A stretch of 64,000 nt of DNA from contig CAVZJU010000012.1 of NCBI GenBank assembly GCA_963775695.1, forward strand, positions 1 to 64,000, written 5' to 3'. Both the position numbers and the translations under genes were made by a program. Shown in pieces: positions 56,737 through 64,000 of this stretch (position 1 is its first letter; each line of letters begins with the position of its first letter). Source of the stretch: DATBLE01 sp963775695 (GTDB lineage: Bacteria; Actinomycetota; Thermoleophilia; Gaiellales; Gaiellaceae). The notes beneath the pieces were generated by a model, which searched no databases, was not told the origin of the DNA, and was given only the letters and a program-made list of their open reading frames with translations.

Positions 56737-57941
56737 GGGATAGGAAGAGATGGGGCGTGGTCGGCGGGCTGGCGCTCGTCGTCGCCGTCACCCTGGCGAT
56801 AGTCGGGGTGACGACGGCGTCCGGAGGGAAGTCCGCGAAGAAGCCGATCGTGATCGGCTTCGCCGCCGACCTGAGCGGCCAGATGGCGCCGTTCGACAAC
56901 CCGGCGTATACGGCGGCGAAGCTCGAGGCGGCCAAGATCAACGCGGCCGGCGGCGTGAACGGCGCGAAGCTCAAGATCGTCGCCTGCGACACGCAGAACT
57001 CGAAGCCGGACGTCTCGAAGTCGTGCGTCAACAACGTGGTGTCGAAGGGCGCCGTGATCGGCATGGTCACCTGCGACGTCGACTTCGCCACCGCGGCCAT
57101 CCAGCAGTTCCTGGCCAAGAAGATGCTGACGATCGCGCCGTGCATCGGCACCGACCAGATGGGGCCGAAGCGCTTCGGCGCGCTCGGGAAGCTGGCCTTC
57201 AGCTATGGCAACGTCGCCCAGGACGAAGGCGCGGCGATGGCCGAGTACGCCTACAACGTCAAGCACTGGACGACGGCTGTCACTGTCACCGACAACCTCC
57301 TCGTCTACTTCAAGAACGTCGTCCAGGCGTTCACGTCCCGCTTCAAGCAGCTCGGCGGAAAGATCGTCGACGCCGAGAGCTTCACCTCCTTCGACAAGAC
57401 GATCGGAAACGTCGTCAGCCGGGTGAACGGGCAGAAGGCGGACGTGATCGTCACGTCGACCGGGTTCGCTGACTGGCCGGCGTTCATGGCCGGCATCCGC
57501 AGCCTGAACAACCAGACGCCGATCATGAACTCGTGGGCCGGCGACGGCACCTTCTGGTACCCGAAGAGCCCGCCGGTCTCGAACTACTACTACGTCACCT
57601 ACGCCTCGGTGTTCGGCGACGACCCGAGCGCCCTGGTGAAGCGAATGATCGGCCAGCTGACGAATCTCCACCAGCCACCTGCGACGGGAGGCTTCGTCAC
57701 GGGCGCAGCCTCGATCGACGGCATCGCCGCCGCCATCAAGCTGGCGAAGGGCTCGACCAAGGGAGCCGTGCTCGCGGCGATCATGCAGAAGTTCAAAGGC
57801 CTGCCCACGATCTCCGGCAAGGTGAGCTTCTCGCCGACGCTGCACAGCGTCTTCGGGCGCGCCTACCGCGTGATGGAGGTGCAGAACTCCAAGCCGAAGT
57901 TCGTCCAGCTCTACACGACGAAGAAGCTGGGCACCACCTGA
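56733..57941 (+). CDS. ABC transporter substrate-binding protein, LivK family
   Basis: The 402-residue protein has an N-terminal anchor/signal (RWGVVGGLALVVAVTLAIVGVTTAS) and a Leu/Ile/Val-binding-like fold opening KPIVIGFAADLSGQMAPFDNPAYTAAKLEAAKINAAGGVNG. Three cysteines lie in VACDTQNSK, SKSCVNNV and TIAPCIGTD. There is no lipobox. It has little in common with the binding protein at 31.0 kb, so the two importers probably take different ligands. GGGAGGAG precedes the ATG. Confidence 0.88.
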   Translation: MRDRKRWGVVGGLALVVAVTLAIVGVTTASGGKSAKKPIVIGFAADLSGQMAPFDNPAYTAAKLEAAKINAAGGVNGAKLKIVACDTQNSKPDVSKSCVNNVVSKGAVIGMVTCDVDFATAAIQQFLAKKMLTIAPCIGTDQMGPKRFGALGKLAFSYGNVAQDEGAAMAEYAYNVKHWTTAVTVTDNLLVYFKNVVQAFTSRFKQLGGKIVDAESFTSFDKTIGNVVSRVNGQKADVIVTSTGFADWPAFMAGIRSLNNQTPIMNSWAGDGTFWYPKSPPVSNYYYVTYASVFGDDPSALVKRMIGQLTNLHQPPATGGFVTGAASIDGIAAAIKLAKGSTKGAVLAAIMQKFKGLPTISGKVSFSPTLHSVFGRAYRVMEVQNSKPKFVQLYTTKKLGTT

Positions 57942-57947
57942 GAGGCG

Positions 57948-58724
57948 TTGGCAGACGACGTCTCGCGTGAGGCGAGCCGGTGGCCCGGGGGCAGTCTCCG
58001 GGCCACCGGCGTTTCGCGCGCCTTCGAGGGCGTGCACGCACTACGCGGCGTCGACATCGAGGTCCACCGGCACGAAGTCGTCGGGCTGATCGGCCCGAAC
58101 GGCGCCGGCAAGACCACGCTCGTCAACGTCATCACCGGGTTCGACCTTCCGACCTCGGGCTCGATCGCGCTCGGCGACGAGCTGATCACGTCGTGGAGCC
58201 CTCACCGCCGTGGTCGCGCAGGGCTGGCCCGGACGTTCCAGCACAGCCGGTCGTTCGGATCGCTCTCCGTGCGGGAGAACGTCGAGGTGGCCGCGCTCGG
58301 CTCGGGGGCCGGCGGTCGCGAAGCGCGGCGGAGGGCGACGGCACTCCTCGGGCTGCTCGGCCTCGAGGGCTACGGCACCCGGCCGGCGGCGACGCTCGCG
58401 CACGGCGACGAGCGCAAGCTCGGGGTCGCGCGCGCGCTCGCGACCGCGCCGAGGTTCGTCCTGATGGACGAGCCCGCAGCCGGGCTGCCCGAGGCCGAGG
58501 TTCCCGACTTCGCCGCGGTCGTCGACACGGTGCGCCACACCTACGAGGCAGGCGTGCTGCTGATCGACCACAACATGGCGCTGATCATGGAGGTGTGCGA
58601 CCGCATCCACGTGCTCGACCAGGGCCGCACGCTCGCCGAGGGCACGCCGGAGGAGATCCGGTCGAATCTGGACGTCACCGCCGCGTACCTGGGCGAGAGC
58701 GCCATCCACGAGGCGGCAGGATGA
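57948..58724 (+). CDS. livG: ABC transporter ATP-binding protein, LivG type
   Basis: The 258-residue ATPase has Walker A GPNGAGKTT, LARTFQHSRSFGSLSVRENV (LivG feature), the signature LAHGDERKLGVARAL and Walker B FVLMDEPAAGLPE. TTG at 57948 is the start, 6 nt after the binding-protein gene. The operon order here is binding protein, G, F, H, M, unlike the H-M-G-F order at 32-36 kb, so the two systems are not recent duplicates. Confidence 0.9.
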   Translation: MADDVSREASRWPGGSLRATGVSRAFEGVHALRGVDIEVHRHEVVGLIGPNGAGKTTLVNVITGFDLPTSGSIALGDELITSWSPHRRGRAGLARTFQHSRSFGSLSVRENVEVAALGSGAGGREARRRATALLGLLGLEGYGTRPAATLAHGDERKLGVARALATAPRFVLMDEPAAGLPEAEVPDFAAVVDTVRHTYEAGVLLIDHNMALIMEVCDRIHVLDQGRTLAEGTPEEIRSNLDVTAAYLGESAIHEAAG

Positions 58725-59458
58725 CCACTGCCCCTGCACCGTCGTCGCCGCCCGCGCTCGAGATCGAGAACCTCTGGGTCAACTACGGCTCCGTGCCTGC
58801 GGTCAGGCGGCTCGCGCTCACGGTCGGCGCCGGCGAGATCGTCGGGCTGATCGGCCCGAACGGCGCCGGCAAGTCGACGACGCTGCACACGATCGTCGGC
58901 CTCGTGTCGGCCCGGTCCGGCGACATCCGGGTCCACGGGACGTCGATCGTCGGCCGCAAGCCCGAGACGATCGCGCGCGGGGGGGTCTCGCTCGTGCCCG
59001 AGGGCCGCCGGATCTTCGCCGAGCTGACGGTCGAGGAGAACCTCAGGCTCGGGCTCGTGGCTCGGAGGGACCGGACCGACTCCGGCAGCGAATTCGAATG
59101 GATCGAGGAGCTTTTCCCCGTCGTCCACGAGTTCCGCGCCCGGCAGGCCGGAACGCTCTCGGGCGGCCAGCAACAGCAGCTTGCGATCGCGCGGGCGCTG
59201 GTGGCGCGGCCGAGCGTGCTCCTTCTGGACGAGCCGTCGCTCGGGCTCGCTCCGACCACCGTGGACGTCGTCCTCGAGGCGCTCGCTCAGATCCGCGCCC
59301 GCGGCGTGACCGTGCTGCTCGTCGAGCAACGGGCCCAGCGCACGGTCGCCCTCGCCGACCGGACGTACGTGATGACGAACGGCGAGATCAAGATGACCCT
59401 CACACCCGCCGACGCGGACGACACCGACCGGATCGTCGCCGCCTACATGGCCTCGTGA
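58721..59458 (+). CDS. livF: ABC transporter ATP-binding protein, LivF type
   Basis: The 245-residue ATPase has Walker A GPNGAGKST, GGVSLVPEGRRIFAELTVEENLRLG (LivF feature), the signature TLSGGQQQQLAIARAL and Walker B VLLLDEPSLGLAP. It overlaps livG by ATGA and the permease start (GTG at 59455) by 4 nt. Confidence 0.92.
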   Translation: MTTAPAPSSPPALEIENLWVNYGSVPAVRRLALTVGAGEIVGLIGPNGAGKSTTLHTIVGLVSARSGDIRVHGTSIVGRKPETIARGGVSLVPEGRRIFAELTVEENLRLGLVARRDRTDSGSEFEWIEELFPVVHEFRARQAGTLSGGQQQQLAIARALVARPSVLLLDEPSLGLAPTTVDVVLEALAQIRARGVTVLLVEQRAQRTVALADRTYVMTNGEIKMTLTPADADDTDRIVAAYMAS

Positions 59459-60375
59459 TCCACATCCAATCGCTCATCGACGCGGTCGGAGTCGGCGCCC
59501 TCTACGCGGTGATCGCGGTGGGGATCGGGCTCGTGTTCGGCGTCCTGCGCCTGATCAACTTCGCGTACGGCCAGCTGATCATGCTGGCCGCCTACGCGCT
59601 GGCCTTCACCGACAGCTGGCCCGACGCGGCGAGCATCGCAATTGCGGTGCTCGTCGCCGTCGCCGCCTCGCTCGTGCTCGAGCGCCTGGCGTTCCGGCCG
59701 CTGCGGACCGCCGACGCGTCGACGATGCTGGTCGCGACCTTCGCGGTCGCGTACCTGCTGCAGAACGCGGCGCTGCTCCAGTACACGTACCGCCAGCGGG
59801 GAGGCCTCGGCGACCCGGTGGGGACGCTGGCCAAGCTGAACCAGGCGGTGACGATCGGGTCGCTGAACATCCGCTGGTCGACGTTCCTCGCGATCGGCGC
59901 GAGCCTCGTCTCCCTGGGAGGGCTGGCACTCCTGCTCAACCGGACCTCGATCGGCCTCCAGATGCGCGCGGCCGCACTCGACTTCCGCACCTCGCGGCTG
60001 CTCGGCGTCAAGGCGGACACGGTGATCATGGTCGCCGTCGCCGTCGCCGGAGTGTTGGCGGCGATCGTGGCGGTGATCCTGAGCATCACCAGCCCGCTGG
60101 TCAACCCGACGACAGGCCTGAACGAGACGCTGATCGTGCTGGTCGGCGTGGTCGCGGGCGGGATCGACCGCCTCACCTCCGCCACGCTCGGCGGCTTCGC
60201 GATCGGGTTCGCCACGTCGTTCGTCGGCTCGGAGCTGCCGACGTCGGGGACGACGCCCTTCACCTCGAACGTGTACATGCCATCGGTCATCTACCTCGCG
60301 GTGATCGTCGTGCTGCTGCTGCGCCCACAGGGGCTCTTCGCGCGGACGGGACAGGGCTCGGTGGAGCGGGTATGA
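59455..60375 (+). CDS. livH: ABC transporter permease, LivH type
   Basis: The 306-residue membrane protein has eight hydrophobic helices with GVGALYAVIAVGIGLVFGVLRLINFAYGQLIML (LivH signature) and GLQMRAAALDFRTSRLLGVKADTV (coupling loop), and a C-terminal VIYLAVIVVLLLRPQGLFAR. GTG at 59455 overlaps livF; the stop overlaps livM by 4 nt. Confidence 0.9.
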   Translation: MIHIQSLIDAVGVGALYAVIAVGIGLVFGVLRLINFAYGQLIMLAAYALAFTDSWPDAASIAIAVLVAVAASLVLERLAFRPLRTADASTMLVATFAVAYLLQNAALLQYTYRQRGGLGDPVGTLAKLNQAVTIGSLNIRWSTFLAIGASLVSLGGLALLLNRTSIGLQMRAAALDFRTSRLLGVKADTVIMVAVAVAGVLAAIVAVILSITSPLVNPTTGLNETLIVLVGVVAGGIDRLTSATLGGFAIGFATSFVGSELPTSGTTPFTSNVYMPSVIYLAVIVVLLLRPQGLFARTGQGSVERV

Positions 60376-61433
60376 GGCGCGCCGACTGGCTGACCGAGCT
60401 GCTCGGGCCGATCGCGCTGGTCGTCCTGCTGGCGGTCGCCTCCAGCCTGTGGGTGACGAGCGGCGACCAGGTCAAGTACCAGAACGCGATCGTCTACGTC
60501 GCGCTCGTCACCGCGCTGTACGTCTTCGTCGGCAACTCCGGCGTGATCTCCTTCGGCCAGGTCAGCTTCGTCGCCGTGGGCGCGTTCGCGAGCGGCGTGA
60601 TGACAATCCCGCTCGATTCGAAGCGCGGCGTGCTGCCGACGCTGTTCCCGCTCCTCCGCGACCACTCGATCTCGAGCGCGTGGTCACTCGCGCTCGCCAC
60701 CGCGCTCGGAGCGGTCTATGCGTTCGTGGTCGGCATCCCGCTCATGCGCCTGTCCGGCATCGCCGCGGGCATCTCCACGCTCGCCGTGCTGGGCATCACC
60801 TACAACATCCTCACCTACTGGACGAGCATCGGACCAGGGTCGACGGTGCTGTCCCTGATCCCGACGACCACGGACTACTGGCAGGCGACCGCCGGCGCGG
60901 TCGCGGTCATCTGCGTGGCATTCGCCTATCAGCGCAGCCGATATGGCCGCCAGCTGCGCGCCGCCCGGGAAGACCCCGCGGCCGCGCGTGCCGCCGGGAT
61001 CGACATCCATCGCCAGCGCTTGCTCGCCTTCACGCTGTCCGGCGCTCTCTCCGGCTTCGCCGGCGGGCTCTACGTCCACCTGCTCGGGAGCATCGCGACC
61101 AACCAGGTGTACCTCGACCTCACCTTCCTCACCCTGGCGATGCTCGTCGTGGGGGGCATCTCGAGCCTCTTCGGCGCCGTGATCGGCGCGATCACGATCA
61201 GCCTCTTCACCATCCTGCTCGGGAACTCCGAGCTCGGAATCCACGTCTTCGGCTGGGGGATCAAGGCGCCTGCGGGTTCCAGCCTCGTCGGCGTCGCGAT
61301 CGTGATGCTCGTGATCCTCCTGCTCCGGCCGAGCGGGATCACCAGCGGGAAGGAGTTCTCGCTGCCCCGCTCGCTGCGCCGGAGACCGAGCGGCTCCGAG
61401 CCGCCGGCGCCCGCTCCCGAGGCCGGGGTCTAG
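60372..61433 (+). CDS. livM: ABC transporter permease, LivM type
   Basis: The 353-residue permease has YVFVGNSGVISFGQVSFVAVGAFASG (LivM signature), GRQLRAAREDPAAARAAGIDIHRQRLLAFTLSGALSGFAGGLYVHL (coupling loop) and VVGGISSLFGAVIGAITISLF. It closes the second importer operon and converges with the amidinotransferase gene, overlapping it by 4 nt. Confidence 0.9.
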   Translation: MRRADWLTELLGPIALVVLLAVASSLWVTSGDQVKYQNAIVYVALVTALYVFVGNSGVISFGQVSFVAVGAFASGVMTIPLDSKRGVLPTLFPLLRDHSISSAWSLALATALGAVYAFVVGIPLMRLSGIAAGISTLAVLGITYNILTYWTSIGPGSTVLSLIPTTTDYWQATAGAVAVICVAFAYQRSRYGRQLRAAREDPAAARAAGIDIHRQRLLAFTLSGALSGFAGGLYVHLLGSIATNQVYLDLTFLTLAMLVVGGISSLFGAVIGAITISLFTILLGNSELGIHVFGWGIKAPAGSSLVGVAIVMLVILLLRPSGITSGKEFSLPRSLRRRPSGSEPPAPAPEAGV

Positions 61434-62584
61434 GGCTCCTCGTCCGGCTGGTCGCGCACCAGCTCGAGCGTCGCGCAGTGCAGGCCCGCGATCGCGAAGC
61501 GCTGGCTCTCCGAGAAGTCGACCTGGATCACCTCGACATCGGCGCGCTCGAGCGCCTCGACCACCGCCGGGGAGCCGCGGTTGATCACGACCTTTCCGGG
61601 CCGGAGCGTGACGCCGTTCACCGCCAGGTCCCAGTACTCGTCGAGCGGCACCTCCACGATCCTGTAGTCGCGCTCCATCAGCCAGCGCACGAAGCCGTAG
61701 TTGACCAGGTGCGGCGCGAGCACGATCACGCGTTCGTCGGGAACCATGCAGACCATGTCCATGTGCGACGTGCCGATCGAGCCCTCGCCGATCGAGTCGT
61801 ACCAGCCGGGGCTGTGCGTGACGACCAGCTCGACGCCGAGCGTCTCGAGCGCGAACCCGAGCTGGCGCAGGCCCTCCTCGTTCGCGACCACGCTCTCGTT
61901 GAACACGAACGTCTTCGAGTCCAGCCAGCGGCCGGCGCCGGGCTCGCAGATCCCGCGGCCGTGGATCGTCAGATAGATCGGCACCTGGAGCGCCGCGAGC
62001 GCCTTCGACCAGATCACCTCGCGGCCGCGCTGCCACGAGCCGAGGCCGTAGCGGTGGAGGATCACGCCGCCGTGCACGCAGAGGCCCGCGCCGGCGAGGG
62101 TGACGAGATTCTTGATGTAGCCGTACTCACCGAGCGCGGGCACGGGCGCCTCGAGGTAGTTGACGCGGACGCCGTGGCCGTCGAGCACGTCGTAGTACTC
62201 GTCGAACTGCGCCTGGAGGCGGCCGAGGTCGGCGTTGCCGGCCGCGCTCGAGTAGTAGTACTGCCACTCCTTCGCGTACTCGGGGCGGATCTCGTTCTCG
62301 GTCGGGCGCGAGACGAGCACCTCGCGGAGCGTGCCGATCCCCTCCGCGCCCCAGCGGCGGCCCCAGATCTGCTCGACCTCGTCGTAGAAGTCGGTCTGGT
62401 GGAGCATGTAGTTGCGGAGCGGCTTGCCGGGCTCGAACCACGGCAGCGAATCGAGCACCTCCTCCTCGTCGTGCTCCTCGGCCACCCGCGGCGACGAGTA
62501 CGTCAGCTCGATCGAGTCGCCGTCGGCGGTGCGGACGGTGAACGGAACCGATTCCCGCTGGCGCTTTCCGCTCTCCTTCAGCAT
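61430..62584 (-). CDS. Amidinotransferase/arginine-deiminase-type (pentein) enzyme
   Basis: The 384-residue pentein-fold protein has the catalytic His in GSIGTSHMDMVCMVPDERV (about residues 270-288) and the catalytic Cys in FAIAGLHCATLELVRDQ near the C-terminus, with an Asn/Asp-rich loop VTLAGAGLCVHGGVILHR. The family includes arginine deiminase, dimethylarginine dimethylaminohydrolase and glycine amidinotransferase. Modification of a guanidino compound is likely. A GGAGGTTG site precedes the ATG at 62584. It forms an operon with the LLM and M24 genes upstream. Confidence 0.85.
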   Translation of the reverse strand: MLKESGKRQRESVPFTVRTADGDSIELTYSSPRVAEEHDEEEVLDSLPWFEPGKPLRNYMLHQTDFYDEVEQIWGRRWGAEGIGTLREVLVSRPTENEIRPEYAKEWQYYYSSAAGNADLGRLQAQFDEYYDVLDGHGVRVNYLEAPVPALGEYGYIKNLVTLAGAGLCVHGGVILHRYGLGSWQRGREVIWSKALAALQVPIYLTIHGRGICEPGAGRWLDSKTFVFNESVVANEEGLRQLGFALETLGVELVVTHSPGWYDSIGEGSIGTSHMDMVCMVPDERVIVLAPHLVNYGFVRWLMERDYRIVEVPLDEYWDLAVNGVTLRPGKVVINRGSPAVVEALERADVEVIQVDFSESQRFAIAGLHCATLELVRDQPDEEP

Positions 62585-62585
62585 C

Positions 62586-63647
62586 TCAACCTCCGATCAG
62601 TCGCAGGGCGTCGTCCATCTGCCCGAGGTAGGCCGGAAACGAGAACTCCCGCATCGGGAACCCGTCGGGGAAGTGCCCCTGGTACAGCGGATACCAGAGC
62701 CCGGGCGGGGACGGATTCACGGCCACGGTCCGGACGCCGGCGGTGCGCAGCTCGTCGACGCGGCCGCAGATGTCGTCGGGCGTGCCGGAGACGGTCATCG
62801 CCGCGACGGCCTCGTCGGGGATCGCCGCCATCGCGCCCTCGGCGTCGAGCGCGCCGACGCGCTCCCTCAGCTCGGCGACGAGGTCGCCGTAGCCGGCGGC
62901 GGCGAAGCTCTCCGCGTAGAACGGCGACGAGCTCGCGGCGGTCGCGAACATCAGCACCTGGCCCTTCGCGTCCTCGATGCCGCTGCCGTCCTCGGCGACA
63001 ACGGTCGGGTAGCCGCAGGCGACATCGATGTCCTCGATCGAACGGCCTGCCCGCGCCGCGCCCTCGCCGAGTGCCGGCAGGACGACGTCGCGCACGTACG
63101 CCGCCGACCAGCAGTAGCCGAGCACGCCGTCGGCGACCTCGCCGGCGAGCCGGATCATCTGCGGGCCGACGGCCGCGACGTACAGGCGTGCGGGCTGCTC
63201 GGGCATCGGCATCTGCAGCTGGAAGCCCCGCACCGAGAAGAGCTCACCCTCGAACGTGACGAGCTCCCCGGCGAGCGCCTGCCGGAGGATGGTCGCGTAC
63301 TCGCGCATGGCGCGGATCGGGCGCTCGTACGTGCGGTCGTGCCAGCCCGACACGTAGTTGCGGGCCTGGACGCCGAGGCCAAGCAGGAGGCGGCCGTTCG
63401 AGAGCTCGTTCACCGACGCCGCCTGGAGCGCCATCGTCACCGGCGAGCGGCTCCAGATGCCGACCACGCCGGTGCCGAGCAGCAGGCTGGACGTGCCGGT
63501 CGCCGTGGCGGTCGCCGGGACGAACGAGTCGCCGAAGACGATCTCCGGGAACCACGCGGTGCGGAAGCCCGCCTCCTCGACGCGGCGCCCGTACTGCGCC
63601 GCCAGGCTCGGCGGTACCGCCTCGACGAAGAAGTCGAGCCCGTTCAC
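62586..63647 (-). CDS. Luciferase-like (LLM class) flavin-dependent oxidoreductase, probably F420-dependent
   Basis: The 353-residue protein starts MNGLDFFVEAVPPSLAAQYGRRVEEAGFRTAWFPEIVFGDSFV and has GRLLLGLGVQARNYVSGWHDRTYERPIRAMREYATILRQAL and ARLYVAAVGPQMIRLAGEVADGVLG, close to F420-dependent LLM oxidoreductases. GTG at 63647 overlaps the M24 gene stop; a longer frame up to 63743 would lie inside that gene. It shares an operon with the amidinotransferase. Its cofactor is not certain. Confidence 0.87.
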   Translation of the reverse strand: MNGLDFFVEAVPPSLAAQYGRRVEEAGFRTAWFPEIVFGDSFVPATATATGTSSLLLGTGVVGIWSRSPVTMALQAASVNELSNGRLLLGLGVQARNYVSGWHDRTYERPIRAMREYATILRQALAGELVTFEGELFSVRGFQLQMPMPEQPARLYVAAVGPQMIRLAGEVADGVLGYCWSAAYVRDVVLPALGEGAARAGRSIEDIDVACGYPTVVAEDGSGIEDAKGQVLMFATAASSSPFYAESFAAAGYGDLVAELRERVGALDAEGAMAAIPDEAVAAMTVSGTPDDICGRVDELRTAGVRTVAVNPSPPGLWYPLYQGHFPDGFPMREFSFPAYLGQMDDALRLIGG

Positions 63648-64000
63648 AGCGAATCCCCCGGCCTGAAGATCCGGATCGGCACCTGTGAGAACGGGACGCC
63701 TCCGTCCTTCGTGATGCGCCACGTGTCCTGCATGTACAGGCATGTCCGCTCGTCCTCGGTAATCGCGTGCGGGTGCATCGAGATGACCATGTTCTCCTGC
63801 AACTCCACGTCGAGCCCCTCTCCGACGCGAGGGAATTCGATCATGGTCATCCCGATCGAGTGGCCGGTGACGTGGCCGAGCTTGAAGCCGCGCTCCGTGA
63901 AGCCCTTCGAGACGGCGCGGTGGACGTCGTGCGCGGAGGCGCCGGCCCGCATGGTCGTGCGTGCGGCCTCCACGTACTCCTCGTACGCCTCCAACCCGGC
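63644..64000 (-). CDS. M24-family metallopeptidase, C-terminal part
   Basis: The gene runs off the right edge; its last 118 codons are visible. VSKGFTERGFKLGHVTGHSIGMTMIEFPRVGEG contains the active-site His (GHSIG) and ELQENMVISMHPHAITEDERT the metal Glu region; RITKDGGVPFSQVPIRIF is the C-terminal end. The family includes Xaa-Pro peptidases and creatinases. Next to an amidinotransferase and a luciferase-like monooxygenase, a guanidino-compound hydrolase is possible but unproven. The stop overlaps the GTG of the LLM gene. Confidence 0.82.
   Translation of the reverse strand, partial: AGLEAYEEYVEAARTTMRAGASAHDVHRAVSKGFTERGFKLGHVTGHSIGMTMIEFPRVGEGLDVELQENMVISMHPHAITEDERTCLYMQDTWRITKDGGVPFSQVPIRIFRPGDSL

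Noticed and set aside
58376..58430. Degenerate ABC signature (LAHGDER) in the second LivG
   Set aside because: LivG proteins normally lack a strict LSGGQ; Walker motifs are intact, so this is not unusual.

Overview
The window is high-GC DNA (strong G/C bias at third codon positions, frequent GTG/TTG starts, ATGA-type gene overlaps) from an actinobacterium. The mix of gene families points to the class Thermoleophilia (Gaiellales/Solirubrobacterales type, soil): B12-dependent ribonucleotide reductase, repeated LivKHMGF-type transporters, several luciferase-like flavin monooxygenases, molybdenum hydroxylase genes and secreted proteins of unknown function. This placement is inferred from gene content; there is no rRNA in the window.

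Layout. 1-5.9 kb: a lipid-modification operon (FAD oxidoreductase, DUF1365, cyclopropane-fatty-acid synthase, acyl desaturase) plus an MFS exporter; four of the five genes carry a frameshift. 5.9-8.3 kb: a sparse, decayed stretch with a DUF4126-like membrane protein, the 5' half of a tRNA-Thr(CGU) gene abutting a terminator, a secreted protein and a broken DUF2283 gene. 8.3-15.6 kb: LysR regulator, two small envelope proteins, holB and tmk, a LytR-C protein, an O-antigen-ligase-like polymerase and a Gly-rich anchored protein. 15.7-26.8 kb: nrdJ, a small membrane protein, housekeeping enzymes, a phosphoribosyltransferase, a short Rdx/SelW-like selenoprotein gene with an in-frame UGA, an FMN alpha-hydroxyacid oxidase, a GGDEF plus HD-GYP protein and superoxide dismutase.

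26.8-36.5 kb: aldo/keto reductase, ornithine-cyclodeaminase-like protein, threonine-dehydratase-like enzyme, peroxiredoxin, bicupin, then a complete branched-chain-amino-acid-type ABC importer. 37-56.6 kb: a catabolic region with an aminotransferase, a three-subunit molybdenum hydroxylase with CoxG, two luciferase-like monooxygenases, M20 and M24 peptidase-family hydrolases, peroxiredoxin, FAH-family hydrolase, metallo-beta-lactamase, HMGL-family synthase, MarR regulator, MFS exporter, flavin reductase, phytoene-desaturase-like oxidase and a TIM-barrel isomerase. 56.6-64 kb: a second Liv-type importer facing an opposite-strand operon of amidinotransferase, luciferase-like monooxygenase and an M24 peptidase. 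The two importers and the oxidative and hydrolytic enzymes between them suggest uptake and breakdown of small N-containing organic acids or heterocycles; the substrate cannot be read from sequence.

Structure beyond the genes: (i) the selenoprotein gene with a SECIS-like hairpin; (ii) an 80-bp intergenic repeat present twice, 73/80 identical, with both dyads intact; (iii) a 135-bp segment bounded by inverted repeats beside the selenoprotein; (iv) a recurring TA-rich -10 box placed exactly 6 (sometimes 7) nt before the start codon, indicating widespread leaderless transcription; (v) small ORFs that bridge gene junctions in both transporter operons. The frameshifts at 0-6 kb and 38 kb mean that base-level sequence errors must be excluded before any gene is called dead.
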